Source: DASPKX01 sp035627835 (GTDB lineage Bacteria; Verrucomicrobiota; Verrucomicrobiia; Limisphaerales; SXQI01). From it: DNA of 64,000 bases. Positions within the stretch are counted from its first letter, which is position 1. Each line of letters starts with the position of its first letter. The stretch covers positions 1 to 64,000 of the forward strand of contig DASPKX010000110.1 of assembly GCA_035627835.1 (NCBI GenBank), in the 5' to 3' direction. The notes beneath the pieces were generated by a model. That model saw only the letters and a program-made list of their open reading frames with translations, did no database searches and was not told the origin of the DNA. Positions 25,804 to 34,523 of this stretch are shown in pieces. The position numbers and the translations under genes are program-made.

Positions 25804-26376
25804 TTAAGCCTGGATCACAGTGACGCGGTAATCCGCGCTGGCTGGGTCAACGCCAGAACCAGTGATGTTCGTGGCACGAACAGTGACCGTGTCTGTGGCG
25901 CTGACAAACGCCATGAACACGATGCCGGCGGTCGGCGCGGCTGGCAGGCCGAGCGCGACGCTATCGCCGACGACAGCGCCGGCAACCGCGATCGTAAGAT
26001 CGGCTGAGGCCGCAGCAGCGATGCTCCCGAAATTGAGAGTCCCCACCTTGCTGATGGATTTCTTCACCCCAGATGGGAACACCATGTTCGCCAACGGGAG
26101 GATGTCGCGCACCTTGCCACCATTGCTGATCACACGGGCGACGATGATGTCGTCAAACACCCCGTTGGTGGCGTCCGTAATTGACGCAGCCACCACAGCG
26201 GAAGTGACGAAGGCTGCGGTCTTTGAGGTTTTGTCGACGGTGATAAACCCATCAGCGTTGTCGGTGACAGTGACAATCTGTTGCGAGACGTTGCATGGGC
26301 TGCCGTCAGGGAGCAGGAACGTGAAAGCGCTTAAACCGACTTTCAGCCCGCTTACTGGATATACTGCTTTGTTCAT
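25804..26376 (-). CDS. phage structural protein of unknown role (190 aa)
   Basis: A 190-residue beta-rich protein dominated by Ala, Val, Thr and Gly with no charged clusters. The C-terminal half (VAGAVVGDSVALGLP...GIVFMAFVSATDTVTVRATN...YRVTVIQA) follows a pattern I associate with small phage surface or fibre-associated beta domains. The start ATG 26376 overlaps the upstream gene's stop by 4 bp. It may be a head decoration or tail protein; position next to small lysis-like genes does not decide it. Confidence 0.6.
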   Translation of the reverse strand: MNKAVYPVSGLKVGLSAFTFLLPDGSPCNVSQQIVTVTDNADGFITVDKTSKTAAFVTSAVVAASITDATNGVFDDIIVARVISNGGKVRDILPLANMVFPSGVKKSISKVGTLNFGSIAAAASADLTIAVAGAVVGDSVALGLPAAPTAGIVFMAFVSATDTVTVRATNITGSGVDPASADYRVTVIQA

Positions 26377-26837
26377 ACCGTTATTGTTGCTTCTTTTGCA
26401 GCTTGGGCGGGCTGCGCTGGGTTAATGGAAACGTTCACCGAAACTCCCGGCCGGGCTGAAACGGCCCGATTGCCGGGCTTCTTCTGCTTGGCCATCTTCT
26501 CCGACGCTTCCAAAATTCGTTTGTCACCTGCGGCAATGACCGATGCGAGCTTTGCTTGGCTCTCGATCATCTGAGCCTTCGTCTCAGGGTCTCCGCAGAT
26601 TTGTATGATGTCCCGGAGCTGGACCACTCCTTCCATCAGGATCTCATTCAGGACCGTCTGGCGACCTACGACGATCGCGTTCGCATCCGCCTTCTCTGTG
26701 GCTTGTCCCACCAGTGCCAGGTCCGTCAGTCGTTGCCGGCGAACGGTGTTGCTCGGCAACTCCACCGCCACGTCCTCAATCTGCGTCGGAAGTTCCGCGC
26801 TTGTGATCGGGGCGAGGTGATTGGCGGTCTCGGACAT
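26373..26837 (-). CDS. uncharacterised phage protein (154 aa)
   Basis: The ATG at 26837 (MSETANHLAP) is preferred over a TTG two codons upstream because the AGG ending the palindromic motif is spaced six bases from it. The product is helical, with a conserved-looking middle (QTVLNEILMEGVVQLRDIIQICGDPETKAQMIE) and a Lys/Ala/Pro-rich tail. No domain recognised. It heads the block that also holds the beta-rich protein, two membrane proteins and the HTH protein. Confidence 0.55.
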   Translation of the reverse strand: MSETANHLAPITSAELPTQIEDVAVELPSNTVRRQRLTDLALVGQATEKADANAIVVGRQTVLNEILMEGVVQLRDIIQICGDPETKAQMIESQAKLASVIAAGDKRILEASEKMAKQKKPGNRAVSARPGVSVNVSINPAQPAQAAKEATITV

Positions 26838-26843
26838 TCGCAA

Positions 26844-26859
26844 CCTGTAACGTTAAAGG
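26844..26859. promoter_or_regulatory. phage palindromic motif, copy 6
   Basis: CCTGTAACGTTAAAGG; on the coding strand CCTTTAACGTTACAGG, one base off the palindrome. Its 3' AGG is placed as the ribosome-binding site for the ATG at 26837. Confidence 0.65.
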
Positions 26860-26891
26860 TTAATCAACCCTGACAGTCCCCGTAATGACGG

Positions 26892-27233
26892 TCAAGAGTT
26901 ATCCCAGTCAACGCCTCGGGTTGCCCCTGAGCGTTCCCACAACCAGCACTGCGCTTTGCGGAACCAGACTTTCATCGGCAGGTAACAGCCGCAGCCATTC
27001 TGGAGCCGCTCCCCGTCGATCATCACGAAGGCCCCGTCCCCGCAGGTTTGGCGCTCAGCATCGTAAACGGGGCAATTCGAGCATCCTGCCAACCGCCTTT
27101 CGGCTGTCTTTCTGGGCACGAGCCCGGAGCGGAGAGCCGCAACAAAGCTGCGAATCGCGGCGATCTTGCTTTTCTTGGTTGGCTGAGCACAAATGCTGAC
27201 CCAGGCGGCGCGGAGAAACCTTAGAAAGCTCAC
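26892..27233 (-). CDS. Cys-rich phage protein, probable metal-binding (113 aa)
   Basis: A 113-residue basic protein with clustered cysteines: CSNCPVYDAERQTCG (C-x2-C-x8-C) followed by NGCGCYLPMK (C-x-C) and a late QCWLWE. The arrangement suggests one zinc or iron-sulphur site built by the two clusters. The N-terminal third is helical and positively charged. I recall similar small Cys-rich proteins in phages of this phylum but cannot name a family. It is the rightmost gene of the left phage region, and no palindromic motif precedes it. Confidence 0.55.
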   Translation of the reverse strand: MSFLRFLRAAWVSICAQPTKKSKIAAIRSFVAALRSGLVPRKTAERRLAGCSNCPVYDAERQTCGDGAFVMIDGERLQNGCGCYLPMKVWFRKAQCWLWERSGATRGVDWDNS

Positions 27234-27483
27234 CAGCGTATCGTCGGGCCGGAAGGGCAGGGGGCGAAGATATTTATCGTCTGCGGTCGTTTTGGAGCAG
27301 GTGCGGCTCCGCCTGTGCTACTTTCTGTGCTACTTCAGCCATCGGAACCACCCATCGGACGCCAACTTTACGCAACTTTCACGCCGCAATGAGTAGCACA
27401 AAGTAGCACAATGGGATTTCATGGAATCTTTGAAATCATTGGGGCAAACGAGGTGTTTAGCCAATGTTTACAGGGTTGAAAGA
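27234..27483. other. non-coding border between prophage genes and tRNA-Val
   Basis: About 250 bp with no convincing gene. It contains four copies of the 8-mer GTAGCACA: two on the minus strand (27314-27321, 27326-27333) and two on the plus strand (27393-27400, 27403-27410), facing each other across about 60 bp. No integrase gene is present here. The layout would suit integrase arm sites or an operator next to an attachment site. Confidence 0.45.
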
Positions 27484-27559
27484 TGGTGGGCGATGAGGGA
27501 CTCGAACCCCCGACCAACTGTGTGTAAGACAGATGCGCTAACCACTGCGCCAATCGCCC
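27484..27559 (-). tRNA. tRNA-Val (anticodon TAC)
   Basis: The minus strand folds into a complete cloverleaf. The acceptor GGGCGAT pairs with ATCGCCC, the D stem is GCGC/GCGC, the anticodon loop CTTACAC has TAC at 34-36, the T arm has TTCGAGT in its loop, and a discriminator A is followed by an encoded CCA. One U-U mismatch opens the anticodon stem. The 3' end points toward the phage region, the usual orientation when a tRNA 3' end serves as integration site. Confidence 0.95.
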
Positions 27560-27952
27560 AACGTTTGCAGCTTAATGACCTGCGTCGATAAGATTGCTGC
27601 TTTCCAACCGCATTGTAGCCGACAGTTGCAGCTTATCTCCATGAGCGGAGCCTACGAACCAAGCGACGTCGATCAGAAACCGTCGAAGTCCACAAAGGAT
27701 GCCACACTGCCGAAGGATAGCAACTGGAGACTTTTGTAAATGTCCCTTCGGAACTTAATACGTCAGTCCTGGCATATATTTCGATCCAGCCGATGGCAAA
27801 CGGTAACGCATCGGGATCGCTAAGTACACCAAGCTGGACGCTGCTTCGGAGGGGGTGGCGCTGGACGACACGGCGAGGCCTTTCGTCCAGATCTCTTCCC
27901 TACGCTTGCAATCGTTTCCCGGTCACAGGTATTCATCTGATCGCATTCGTGG
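27560..27952. other. intergenic region, no gene seen
   Basis: Nearly 400 bp between tRNA-Val and the next plausible gene. I see no reading frame with coding character beyond a 32-codon stretch (27640-27738), no RNA fold I can name, and no repeat. Confidence 0.4.
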
Positions 27953-28375
27953 ATGATTATACCGCCTGAAACGATGGTTGATTCCGGACCTGCGCTCCTG
28001 TTCGGTTGGGCTTGTGTTCATATCATAGGCGGTATGTCTTTCGTCATCGCAACGAGAGCCAACCGGCCTCTTCTCACGATCGCGAAAGGATGTATGGCGG
28101 CCGGTTTCTTCGTTGGTCTGTGGTTGACGATCGAGTTCATCGAGGCCGCTACAAACACGCTTTGTGAGGTGTGGTCAAAAAGCCTGACGAAAGGCTTTCT
28201 TCTGCCGATTACCGTCCCGTTCATTTGCTATTGGTTCCCTTGTCTCATGCTGGGCCTGATAATCGAAGCGCGCTTCCGGAAACAATGGGCACTGTACGTT
28301 CGAGGGTTGTTAGGAACAGATCTGCCAGGACGAAAAAGAGTATCGGTCCCGCAAAAGCGACTGAGTCGCTATTAA
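27953..28375 (+). CDS. uncharacterised membrane protein (140 aa)
   Basis: A 140-residue protein with about three hydrophobic segments (roughly 12-32, 40-62 and 82-105) and a basic C-terminal tail (LPGRKRVSVPQKRLSRY). No family recognised. It has no operon partner: the next gene is convergent. The first ATG is used, with a second Met seven codons later. The pattern of hydrophobicity makes a real gene more likely than not. Confidence 0.5.
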   Translation: MIIPPETMVDSGPALLFGWACVHIIGGMSFVIATRANRPLLTIAKGCMAAGFFVGLWLTIEFIEAATNTLCEVWSKSLTKGFLLPITVPFICYWFPCLMLGLIIEARFRKQWALYVRGLLGTDLPGRKRVSVPQKRLSRY

Positions 28376-28433
28376 GGCAACAAGGATGCCGCCTTGGCAC
28401 AATGTTCTCAGTTCGCCGCCGCACCTGCTCGCC

Positions 28434-28868
28434 TTACCGAATGCGAAGGTAAACAGAATGCTGCGGACAACCAGATCGATCTTTGGATCGGAGGCCGTAA
28501 GCCACTCGGTCTTCCTCCGCTAGTTCCACCTGCTTAAGCACGAAAGTAAATTGCGTTGGCTTTTCGAGAATAATTACGCGGGGGTAAGGCTTGGTGGACA
28601 TACTGTTAGCCAAACAGTAGTCCCCTACGCGGCATTCTAGAGGCGTCTTCTGGAGTTTGCCCGTATGGGCACAAGCAGCAGCCACTTCACGGACTTGCTT
28701 TACTAACCTGACTCGTCGTCCCAGCGCCACTTGATACGCGAAATCCTCGCGTGCGCGGTCCTCGTCAGTACCACATGCCAAAATGGGGAACCAACGGTCA
28801 TCAGAGAAAACCCAGAGTTCCCAGATGATCTCGTTTTCAGGAATTGCGAATTCGTATTTCGTGAACAC
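28434..28868 (-). CDS. uncharacterised protein (144 aa)
   Basis: A 144-residue soluble protein with aromatic-rich N-terminus (NEIIWELWVFSDDRWFPI) and no signal peptide. Cys residues are scattered, not in a metal-binding pattern. No domain recognised. It is transcribed toward the preceding convergent membrane-protein gene and lies 100 bp downstream of smpB on the same strand, but its function need not be related. Confidence 0.45.
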   Translation of the reverse strand: MFTKYEFAIPENEIIWELWVFSDDRWFPILACGTDEDRAREDFAYQVALGRRVRLVKQVREVAAACAHTGKLQKTPLECRVGDYCLANSMSTKPYPRVIILEKPTQFTFVLKQVELAEEDRVAYGLRSKDRSGCPQHSVYLRIR

Positions 28869-28968
28869 CGACCGTTACATCGTGGCAAACCGACAGTGAG
28901 TTGACGAGATCGGATGGAGGAGGCTTTAACGGGCGTGTGTGTCTAAAAAGAAACCAGCTTGCAGCCCC

Positions 28969-29424
28969 CTATTTCCCCTTGAAGCGGCCCATGAGCACCC
29001 GCTTCATTTCGCGTTCGGTGTCGCGCTTTTTGATGTCTTCGCGTTTGTCGAACTGGACTTTGCCTTTGCCCACGGCCAAAGCCACTTTCACTTTGCCGTT
29101 CTTCCAATAGAAGCTGAGCGGGAAGATCGCGTTGCCTTTGACGCTGCCCAGTCCGAAGAGTTTGCGAATCTCGGATTTGTGCAGCAGCAACTTGCGGGGG
29201 GCTTTCGGCTGATGGTTGTAAAGGTTTCCGTGCGAGTATTCGTCAATGTGCGCGTTATAAAGCCAGACCTCATCGTTCTCAACGCGCGCGAAAGCATCGG
29301 AGATTTGCCCTTTGCCCGCCCGCAGGGACTTCACTTCGGTCCCGTGCAGAGCAATGCCAGCCTCAAAGGTCTCAAGGATGTGGTAATCCCGACGGCCTTT
29401 TGGGTTGTTGAGGATGTCTGCCAT
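28969..29424 (-). CDS. smpB: SsrA-binding protein SmpB
   Basis: A 151-residue tmRNA-binding protein needed for trans-translation, the rescue of ribosomes stalled on broken mRNAs. Family hallmarks are clear: NPKGRRDYHILETFEAGIALHGTEVKSLR at the N-terminus, the DAFARVENDEVWLYNAHI strand pair, KAPRKLLLHKSEI, and the basic tail KKRDTEREMKR that enters the ribosomal A site. Length is normal. It follows rpoZ on the same strand with a 10-bp hairpin in the 61-bp gap. Confident call. Confidence 0.97.
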   Translation of the reverse strand: MADILNNPKGRRDYHILETFEAGIALHGTEVKSLRAGKGQISDAFARVENDEVWLYNAHIDEYSHGNLYNHQPKAPRKLLLHKSEIRKLFGLGSVKGNAIFPLSFYWKNGKVKVALAVGKGKVQFDKREDIKKRDTEREMKRVLMGRFKGK

Positions 29425-29431
29425 AAATGAA

Positions 29432-29460
29432 CCAGCCAGAAGATGTTGGCTTCTGGCTGG
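29432..29460. promoter_or_regulatory. 10-bp hairpin between rpoZ and smpB
   Basis: CCAGCCAGAA and TTCTGGCTGG form a perfect 10-bp stem with a 9-base loop, ending eight bases from the smpB ATG. On the coding strand it is followed by TTCATTT, not a strong T-run. It could be a weak terminator or a hairpin limiting smpB translation. Confidence 0.6.
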
Positions 29461-29485
29461 GCGAAATTAACTTTGAACAGGACGG

Positions 29486-29731
29486 TTACCGCTGAGGGAT
29501 ATCTTCCTGCACGGCTTCAGTTTCAGCCTCGCCGGATTCCCAGCTCAATTTGCCCTCGATGATCTCCAGCAGCGCGATGTCAGCGGCTCCCAGGCCTGCG
29601 ACCTCCAGCAGCAATGGGCGCCCTTGAGGGCCGCCATTGTTCAACTGGCGAACGCGGCGGGAAACGATGTTCACGAGAGTGTTGGCATTGCCAACCTTTG
29701 CTAACGCTTGCTTTACGATATCGCTATTCAA
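29486..29731 (-). CDS. rpoZ: RNA polymerase omega subunit
   Basis: An 81-residue omega subunit, which helps assemble and stabilise RNA polymerase. The N-terminal part (VKQALAKVGNANTLVNIVSRRVRQLNNGG) matches the omega pattern in which a helix with NxxxLVxxxxxRxxQL contacts the beta' subunit, followed by ADIALLEIIEGKL. The acidic tail is typical. It precedes smpB on the same strand. Small size lowers certainty slightly, but motif and context agree. Confidence 0.88.
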   Translation of the reverse strand: MNSDIVKQALAKVGNANTLVNIVSRRVRQLNNGGPQGRPLLLEVAGLGAADIALLEIIEGKLSWESGEAETEAVQEDIPQR

Positions 29732-29826
29732 TGGATCCTCTCCCTTTGGTTACAGGGGCGGTTAACGTACTCCAAGAAAGATGTTGTGCAAGCCCAAAGT
29801 TCTGCCCATTTACATCACCTTCGCAC

Positions 29827-31173
29827 TTACAGATTGGCAAGACGGCTTTCAGCGTCGCCAAATCGAGGCAGTTGAATTCCCATCCGGTCCAAAAGCGAGA
29901 GGTGCAGGCTGCAAAGCTTCCGGTTTTCGTCACCAGCTTTGCTGTAATCCAGCACGCGCCCGGTCTCGAGCGCGCCACCCATTTTGCCCACGGTAAGGAC
30001 CGGGAGCCGCGTGTTGTCATGCCGTTCCCCTGACCACATGTTTGAGAGGTAAAGGAGGCAAGTGTTGTCGAGCACGGTCCCTTCGCCCTCAGGCATGGCG
30101 TCCAACCGCCCAGCCAGGTAAGCCAGGTTGCTCACATAATATCGTGAGATGCGCTCGTAGGCGTCTGAGAGATCATTGTGCGACGCGGAATGATGCGCAT
30201 CGCGCACGTCCAGGAACGGGTAGAAGAGCCCCGACAAGTCGCGGCACAGCACCAGGGTGGCCACACGTGTCTTATCGGTCTGGAAGGCCAGCGCGACGAT
30301 GTCGCACATGAGCTTCATGTGGTCGCGGATATCTTCGGGCAACCCGTTGTCCGGCCGCTGCATGGTAATGAGCGGCTTGCCCCGGTGGGCGGCGCGATCC
30401 GCGGCCTTCGTCTGTTCCAGGCGCATGCGGTCCACGCGTTTTTCAACTTCGCGGACACTGGTGAGATATTCGTCCAAGCGACGATTATCCTCAGCGCTGA
30501 TTCGCCGACTGATGCTGGAGACGTCGTCTTTGACTCGATCCAGAATACTGGCAGTGCGCTTGTTGCCACGGTTTTCAAACAAGCTGTCGAACGCGAGGGA
30601 AGGGTAAACTTCCATGGGCACTGGAGAATCCGCGCTCTGCCAGGAAATGTGCGAGCTGTAGGCCATCGAGAAGTTGGTCTCGTGATAGCCTGTGATCGGT
30701 TGCTCGCAACCAAGCACCAGGCTCGGCTGGACGGTTTCCTGCCCGATCTCGTTCGCGAGCACTTGATCCATGCTGATGCCGCCGCGGAGCACAGCGCCTT
30801 TCATCAGCGGCATCCCGGAAAGAATGTTGCCGGTTTGCCCAGGGTGAATCCCCACGCCCAGGGAAGGCTTATTGAACAGGCCGTTAATGACGTTGAGCTT
30901 GCTTCGGAAAGGGGCGAGTGGCTCCAGCGTCTTGCCGAGTTCCATTTCCGCGCCGCGCCCCTTGGCCCACCAATGATCGCCATTGATGCCGTTGCCCATG
31001 AAGATGGCGGCGAAACGTTTTGGGAAAGCCCCAGGCGCCGCGCCCTCCACCTTCGGTGTCGCGCTTCCCCAAACAGCAAGGGACTCCAGCCACGGCAAGG
31101 TCATTGTAACGCCGACGCCGCGCAAGAAAGCGCGCCGCGAGTGTTGTGCCATTCCGTTTAGTTGCATCGCCAT
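29827..31173 (-). CDS. DUF1552 domain protein with Tat signal
   Basis: A 448-residue protein starting with a twin-arginine signal (HSRRAFLRGVGVTMTLPWLESL), so it is probably exported folded. The body matches DUF1552 proteins, which are abundant in Planctomycetes and Verrucomicrobia (GDHWWAKGRGAEMELGKTLEPLAPFRSKLNVI; MDQVLANEIG; LLYLSNMWSGERHDN). These are nearly always paired with a DUF1592-type c-cytochrome-like gene, as here (stop of the partner four bases before the start). The biochemical role is not established; polymer breakdown has been suggested for the pair. No odd features. Confidence 0.88.
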   Translation of the reverse strand: MAMQLNGMAQHSRRAFLRGVGVTMTLPWLESLAVWGSATPKVEGAAPGAFPKRFAAIFMGNGINGDHWWAKGRGAEMELGKTLEPLAPFRSKLNVINGLFNKPSLGVGIHPGQTGNILSGMPLMKGAVLRGGISMDQVLANEIGQETVQPSLVLGCEQPITGYHETNFSMAYSSHISWQSADSPVPMEVYPSLAFDSLFENRGNKRTASILDRVKDDVSSISRRISAEDNRRLDEYLTSVREVEKRVDRMRLEQTKAADRAAHRGKPLITMQRPDNGLPEDIRDHMKLMCDIVALAFQTDKTRVATLVLCRDLSGLFYPFLDVRDAHHSASHNDLSDAYERISRYYVSNLAYLAGRLDAMPEGEGTVLDNTCLLYLSNMWSGERHDNTRLPVLTVGKMGGALETGRVLDYSKAGDENRKLCSLHLSLLDRMGIQLPRFGDAESRLANL

Positions 31174-31177
31174 ACCT

Positions 31178-34100
31178 TTAGTTTCGGGCCAGGGCCTTCC
31201 CGTCCCGTTTGTTCAAGAACTGCTCGCTCGTCACAATGCTCTCAACCAGAGAGCTGAAGCGATATTGGTCGCGGTTAAGTTTCTTGCGCATCTCCTCAAC
31301 CAGTGGCTCATCCGAAAGTATCAACGTCCGGCCTAAACCGTAAGCGAGCAGTTTGCGTGTGAGATTGTCGAGGAAATCGTCTTCGCGCTCGCTCCGAACG
31401 TATTCCACCAACCCAGCCAAACCTGTCCCTTTTGAGCCATTCGGGAAATCGGCGCGGGTGTCCACCGGCCTGCCGCCAAGATCCAGGTCGCGCCGCTCGC
31501 CCACCGGCCCATAAGCTTCAAAGACAAGCCCAAGAGAATCGAACCGCGCATGGCACTCAGCACAACCTTCGCGGGTGCGATGCTCTTCCAACGCCTCGCG
31601 CAAGGTGCGTTCGCCCATCGCTTTTTCATCCTTCGGCAGCTCGGGGACGATCGCGGGCGGGGGTGGGATGCGCTCACCTAAAACCCGCCGCGCCACCCAA
31701 TACCCACGCTTTACCGGGCTGGTGCGCAGGCCTGGTGAGTTCGCAGTTAGGAACACCGACATCGGCAACAAGCCTCCGCGGCCGAACGCGCTCGCGTTCT
31801 CCACGCGCACCCAATCATTCGACGAAGCGCTCGCCGCAGGTATTCCGTAGTGTTGGGCCAAGGCATGGTTCAGGAAGGTGTAATCGCCATATAGAAAATC
31901 GAGGGTCGAGCTGTCGCGTTGAGCGACATCCATTATTAAGCGAATCGGCTCTTCGAACATCGCTTGCCGAAGCTCGTTGTTGAACGACGGAAACCGCTCA
32001 CGATCCACGCTGTTGTGTTGTTCGAACCGGCGGAAATCGAGCCAGTTGCCGCCGAATTCCACGGCGAGGTTCCGAACGCGGGGATCCTGCAGCATGCGGC
32101 GAACTTCCGAGCGCAAGACTTTCGATTGGCGCAGCTTCCCGGATTCAGCGAGTTGCAGCAGGCGATCATCCGGCATGCTCGCCCAAAGGAAGTAACTTAA
32201 CCGGCTCGCCAGGGAGTAATCCGAGAGCGGCTGTCGTTGGTGGCTCGCCTTTGCGCTCGATCTTTGCTGCGCAGCAGAACCGGCCGCTTCCACAAGATCC
32301 ATCCGGAAGGAGAAGTGCGGGGACATCAGGATGCGCACAACGCAATCACGCACTGCTTCTTCGTGGTCCACACCGTTCTCCTGGCGGCTCGCCTGGTAGA
32401 ACGCGCGAATGTCACTTTTCTCCGCGTCGCTCAAGGGCCGGCGATAAGCCTTGGCCGCAAAGCGCTCAAGCTCGCCAAGGTGATGGGTCTCAGCAGACGC
32501 GCGGAGCTTGTCGATGCGTGTGACGTTTTGCTCAACGATTTCGAAGTGCTCACGGATGGCTGCCTGCGCAACATCACTCGCCCCGCTGCGGATAGCTTTA
32601 GCGAGGTAGAATTCGCTTAAGGCGCGAATCTTTTCCGGAGTGTTCACCGATTTATCCTCTGGCCTAAACGCATCGAATTCTGGGTCGCGCATGTAAGCGG
32701 AGTCCGTCCGTTCAAACCAAACGAAGCTGGTGTGCATCCGATGTGGGACGGAGGAAACCATCTCGAACTCATTCCACAACCGGTCCAGCTCTTTCTGCCC
32801 CGTTTCATCGAGAATCAAATCGTAGAGCGGTTGATCGTCGCGGAAATAGCCGGTCATACTATGCAGGCCGGCGCTCAATAAACGCCCGGCATTTTCCTGC
32901 TCCTTCTCCGCGTCCAAATACACGCGCGCGCGCTCGGTAATGTAGAACGCATCTGGAAAGAGGTCCGCGAACTGCGCAAACGCTGCTTCATAGCGCGCCC
33001 GCTCGGCTGGATCGGCTGGAACAATCAACTCAGGATCAGCCCCGCGCTTCTTCATCGCTGCCATCTTGGCTGTCGCGGAGGAATTCGTGGTCAGCACCGC
33101 GGGAGGAAGAGCAAACCCGCCCTTCTGCACGATCGATGGAGTTGGCGCTTGAACGCGATTTGTCCGCCCGCGCCCCGCGTAAGCCGGTGTGTTGGTGTTA
33201 GTGGCCGCTGGTGCGCTAGCGGGTTTAGCAGCGACCGTTTCGATGACGGGCATGTTGGTTGAGGAGCCCTCCACCTGCAAAGCGCCTGGATCAAAGTTGC
33301 GGCGATTCGCGGCCATTTGGCGGTTCTTCCACATCACCAACGTCTGTGATCCTGACTGAACCCGTGGCGCTGAGAGATTCTTCACTTCCGGAACGATGCT
33401 GCCCCGCACGTGGAGCACGTAATCCCGCATCGCGCCGCACTGAGCAGTGACAAGCTCATCCTGCGCGCCGGGAGCGGGCAGACCGTTCCACATCGACTGC
33501 AGCCGAGCAATCGGTCCAACAACATGCTTCGAATCGTTCAACGTGGACCAGATCGTCTCCAAATATTTTGGGCTAACCTTCGCGCGGGCTGCCACTTCGG
33601 CGATGGTCGCATTGCGCATGCCCAACGCTTTGCGGTGCTTGAATTGCCAAGCCGCATGAAAATACGCGGCGTAATCCGTTGGCTGCCGTTTGTAAAACTC
33701 GACGATTCGAAATACGCCCCATTTATCCCGGTCGGTATCCGCAACGACCGGATGCGGCGCAAAGACCAACCCATCCGGGGTCAGCACCATGTGATTCGCC
33801 ACCTCGCGGGCCGCATCTAAATACTTCTTAACGAGGGCAGGGGAGGTCGCCAGGGACTCTGCTGAATTGTCGAACCCAGCTTGGTTGGCCGGATCGACCG
33901 GGAAGGTGCGCGTCGGGCGAATGTCCACACCCGTTAGGTCACGAATGGTATTATCGTATTCCGCGTTGCTTAAGCGGCGCGCTGGCACTGGCCCTGGATC
34001 TCCCGCATTCTTCATCGCCTCATGCCGGCGCACGTTCTCGATCCAACTGATGACGCTTCTGCGCTCGTCCTCGGAGGGTTGCGTCTTTGACTTCTTCGGG

Positions 34101-34402
34101 GGCATGTCGCCGTTCTGCACACGCTCCAGCACCAGCTCCCAGTGGCCAGGATCGTTCACGACACTCTCAAGCGATTGGTAGGGGCTGAGATCCAGCTCCG
34201 CTTTCTTCACATCAGAATCGTGGCAATCGAGGCAATACTTCTGCAGGAAAGGCTGAACATCACGCGTGAAGCGCCCGCCAAGTTTCTGCTCGGTTGCGTC
34301 GGCAGCCCTCGCATCAAAAAGCATGGCGATGGCAAACGCCAAAAATACGCTGCATGCCCGACGACTGAATTCTCTATCGATGCGAGTCACTGGTCTTAAC
34401 AA
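31178..34402 (-). CDS. DUF1587/1592/1588/1585 planctomycete-type cytochrome-like protein
   Basis: A 1074-residue secreted protein with a signal peptide (about 12-34). A haem-binding CLDCH (57-61) sits in a PSCyt1-type domain (RDVQPFLQKYCLDCHDSD). Then come DUF1587 (NAEYDNTIRDLTGVDI), DUF1592 and DUF1588 (FLTANSPGLRTSPVKRGYWVARRVLG, EGCAECHARFDSLG with a second CxxCH near residue 947) and DUF1585 at the end. The length is above average because of a ~200-residue insert rich in Pro/Thr/Ala (about 330-470). It forms an operon with the DUF1552 gene. Probably a periplasmic redox protein; substrate unknown. Confidence 0.88.
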   Translation of the reverse strand: MLRPVTRIDREFSRRACSVFLAFAIAMLFDARAADATEQKLGGRFTRDVQPFLQKYCLDCHDSDVKKAELDLSPYQSLESVVNDPGHWELVLERVQNGDMPPKKSKTQPSEDERRSVISWIENVRRHEAMKNAGDPGPVPARRLSNAEYDNTIRDLTGVDIRPTRTFPVDPANQAGFDNSAESLATSPALVKKYLDAAREVANHMVLTPDGLVFAPHPVVADTDRDKWGVFRIVEFYKRQPTDYAAYFHAAWQFKHRKALGMRNATIAEVAARAKVSPKYLETIWSTLNDSKHVVGPIARLQSMWNGLPAPGAQDELVTAQCGAMRDYVLHVRGSIVPEVKNLSAPRVQSGSQTLVMWKNRQMAANRRNFDPGALQVEGSSTNMPVIETVAAKPASAPAATNTNTPAYAGRGRTNRVQAPTPSIVQKGGFALPPAVLTTNSSATAKMAAMKKRGADPELIVPADPAERARYEAAFAQFADLFPDAFYITERARVYLDAEKEQENAGRLLSAGLHSMTGYFRDDQPLYDLILDETGQKELDRLWNEFEMVSSVPHRMHTSFVWFERTDSAYMRDPEFDAFRPEDKSVNTPEKIRALSEFYLAKAIRSGASDVAQAAIREHFEIVEQNVTRIDKLRASAETHHLGELERFAAKAYRRPLSDAEKSDIRAFYQASRQENGVDHEEAVRDCVVRILMSPHFSFRMDLVEAAGSAAQQRSSAKASHQRQPLSDYSLASRLSYFLWASMPDDRLLQLAESGKLRQSKVLRSEVRRMLQDPRVRNLAVEFGGNWLDFRRFEQHNSVDRERFPSFNNELRQAMFEEPIRLIMDVAQRDSSTLDFLYGDYTFLNHALAQHYGIPAASASSNDWVRVENASAFGRGGLLPMSVFLTANSPGLRTSPVKRGYWVARRVLGERIPPPPAIVPELPKDEKAMGERTLREALEEHRTREGCAECHARFDSLGLVFEAYGPVGERRDLDLGGRPVDTRADFPNGSKGTGLAGLVEYVRSEREDDFLDNLTRKLLAYGLGRTLILSDEPLVEEMRKKLNRDQYRFSSLVESIVTSEQFLNKRDGKALARN

Positions 34403-34523
34403 AAGTTTTGTAAATGGATTGTCGGGCCGCCGTTTAAATCCAACCTAACGATACTAACGGGGAACGCGTCTCCATAGTAACTCAGCGCGATGCGTTGGGA
34501 AGTGGGGAAGTTTGGTAAATGCG

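Noticed and set aside
30178..31161. Long plus-strand open frame opposite the DUF1552 gene
   Set aside because: The minus-strand frame has a Tat signal and family motifs; the plus frame is its antisense shadow.
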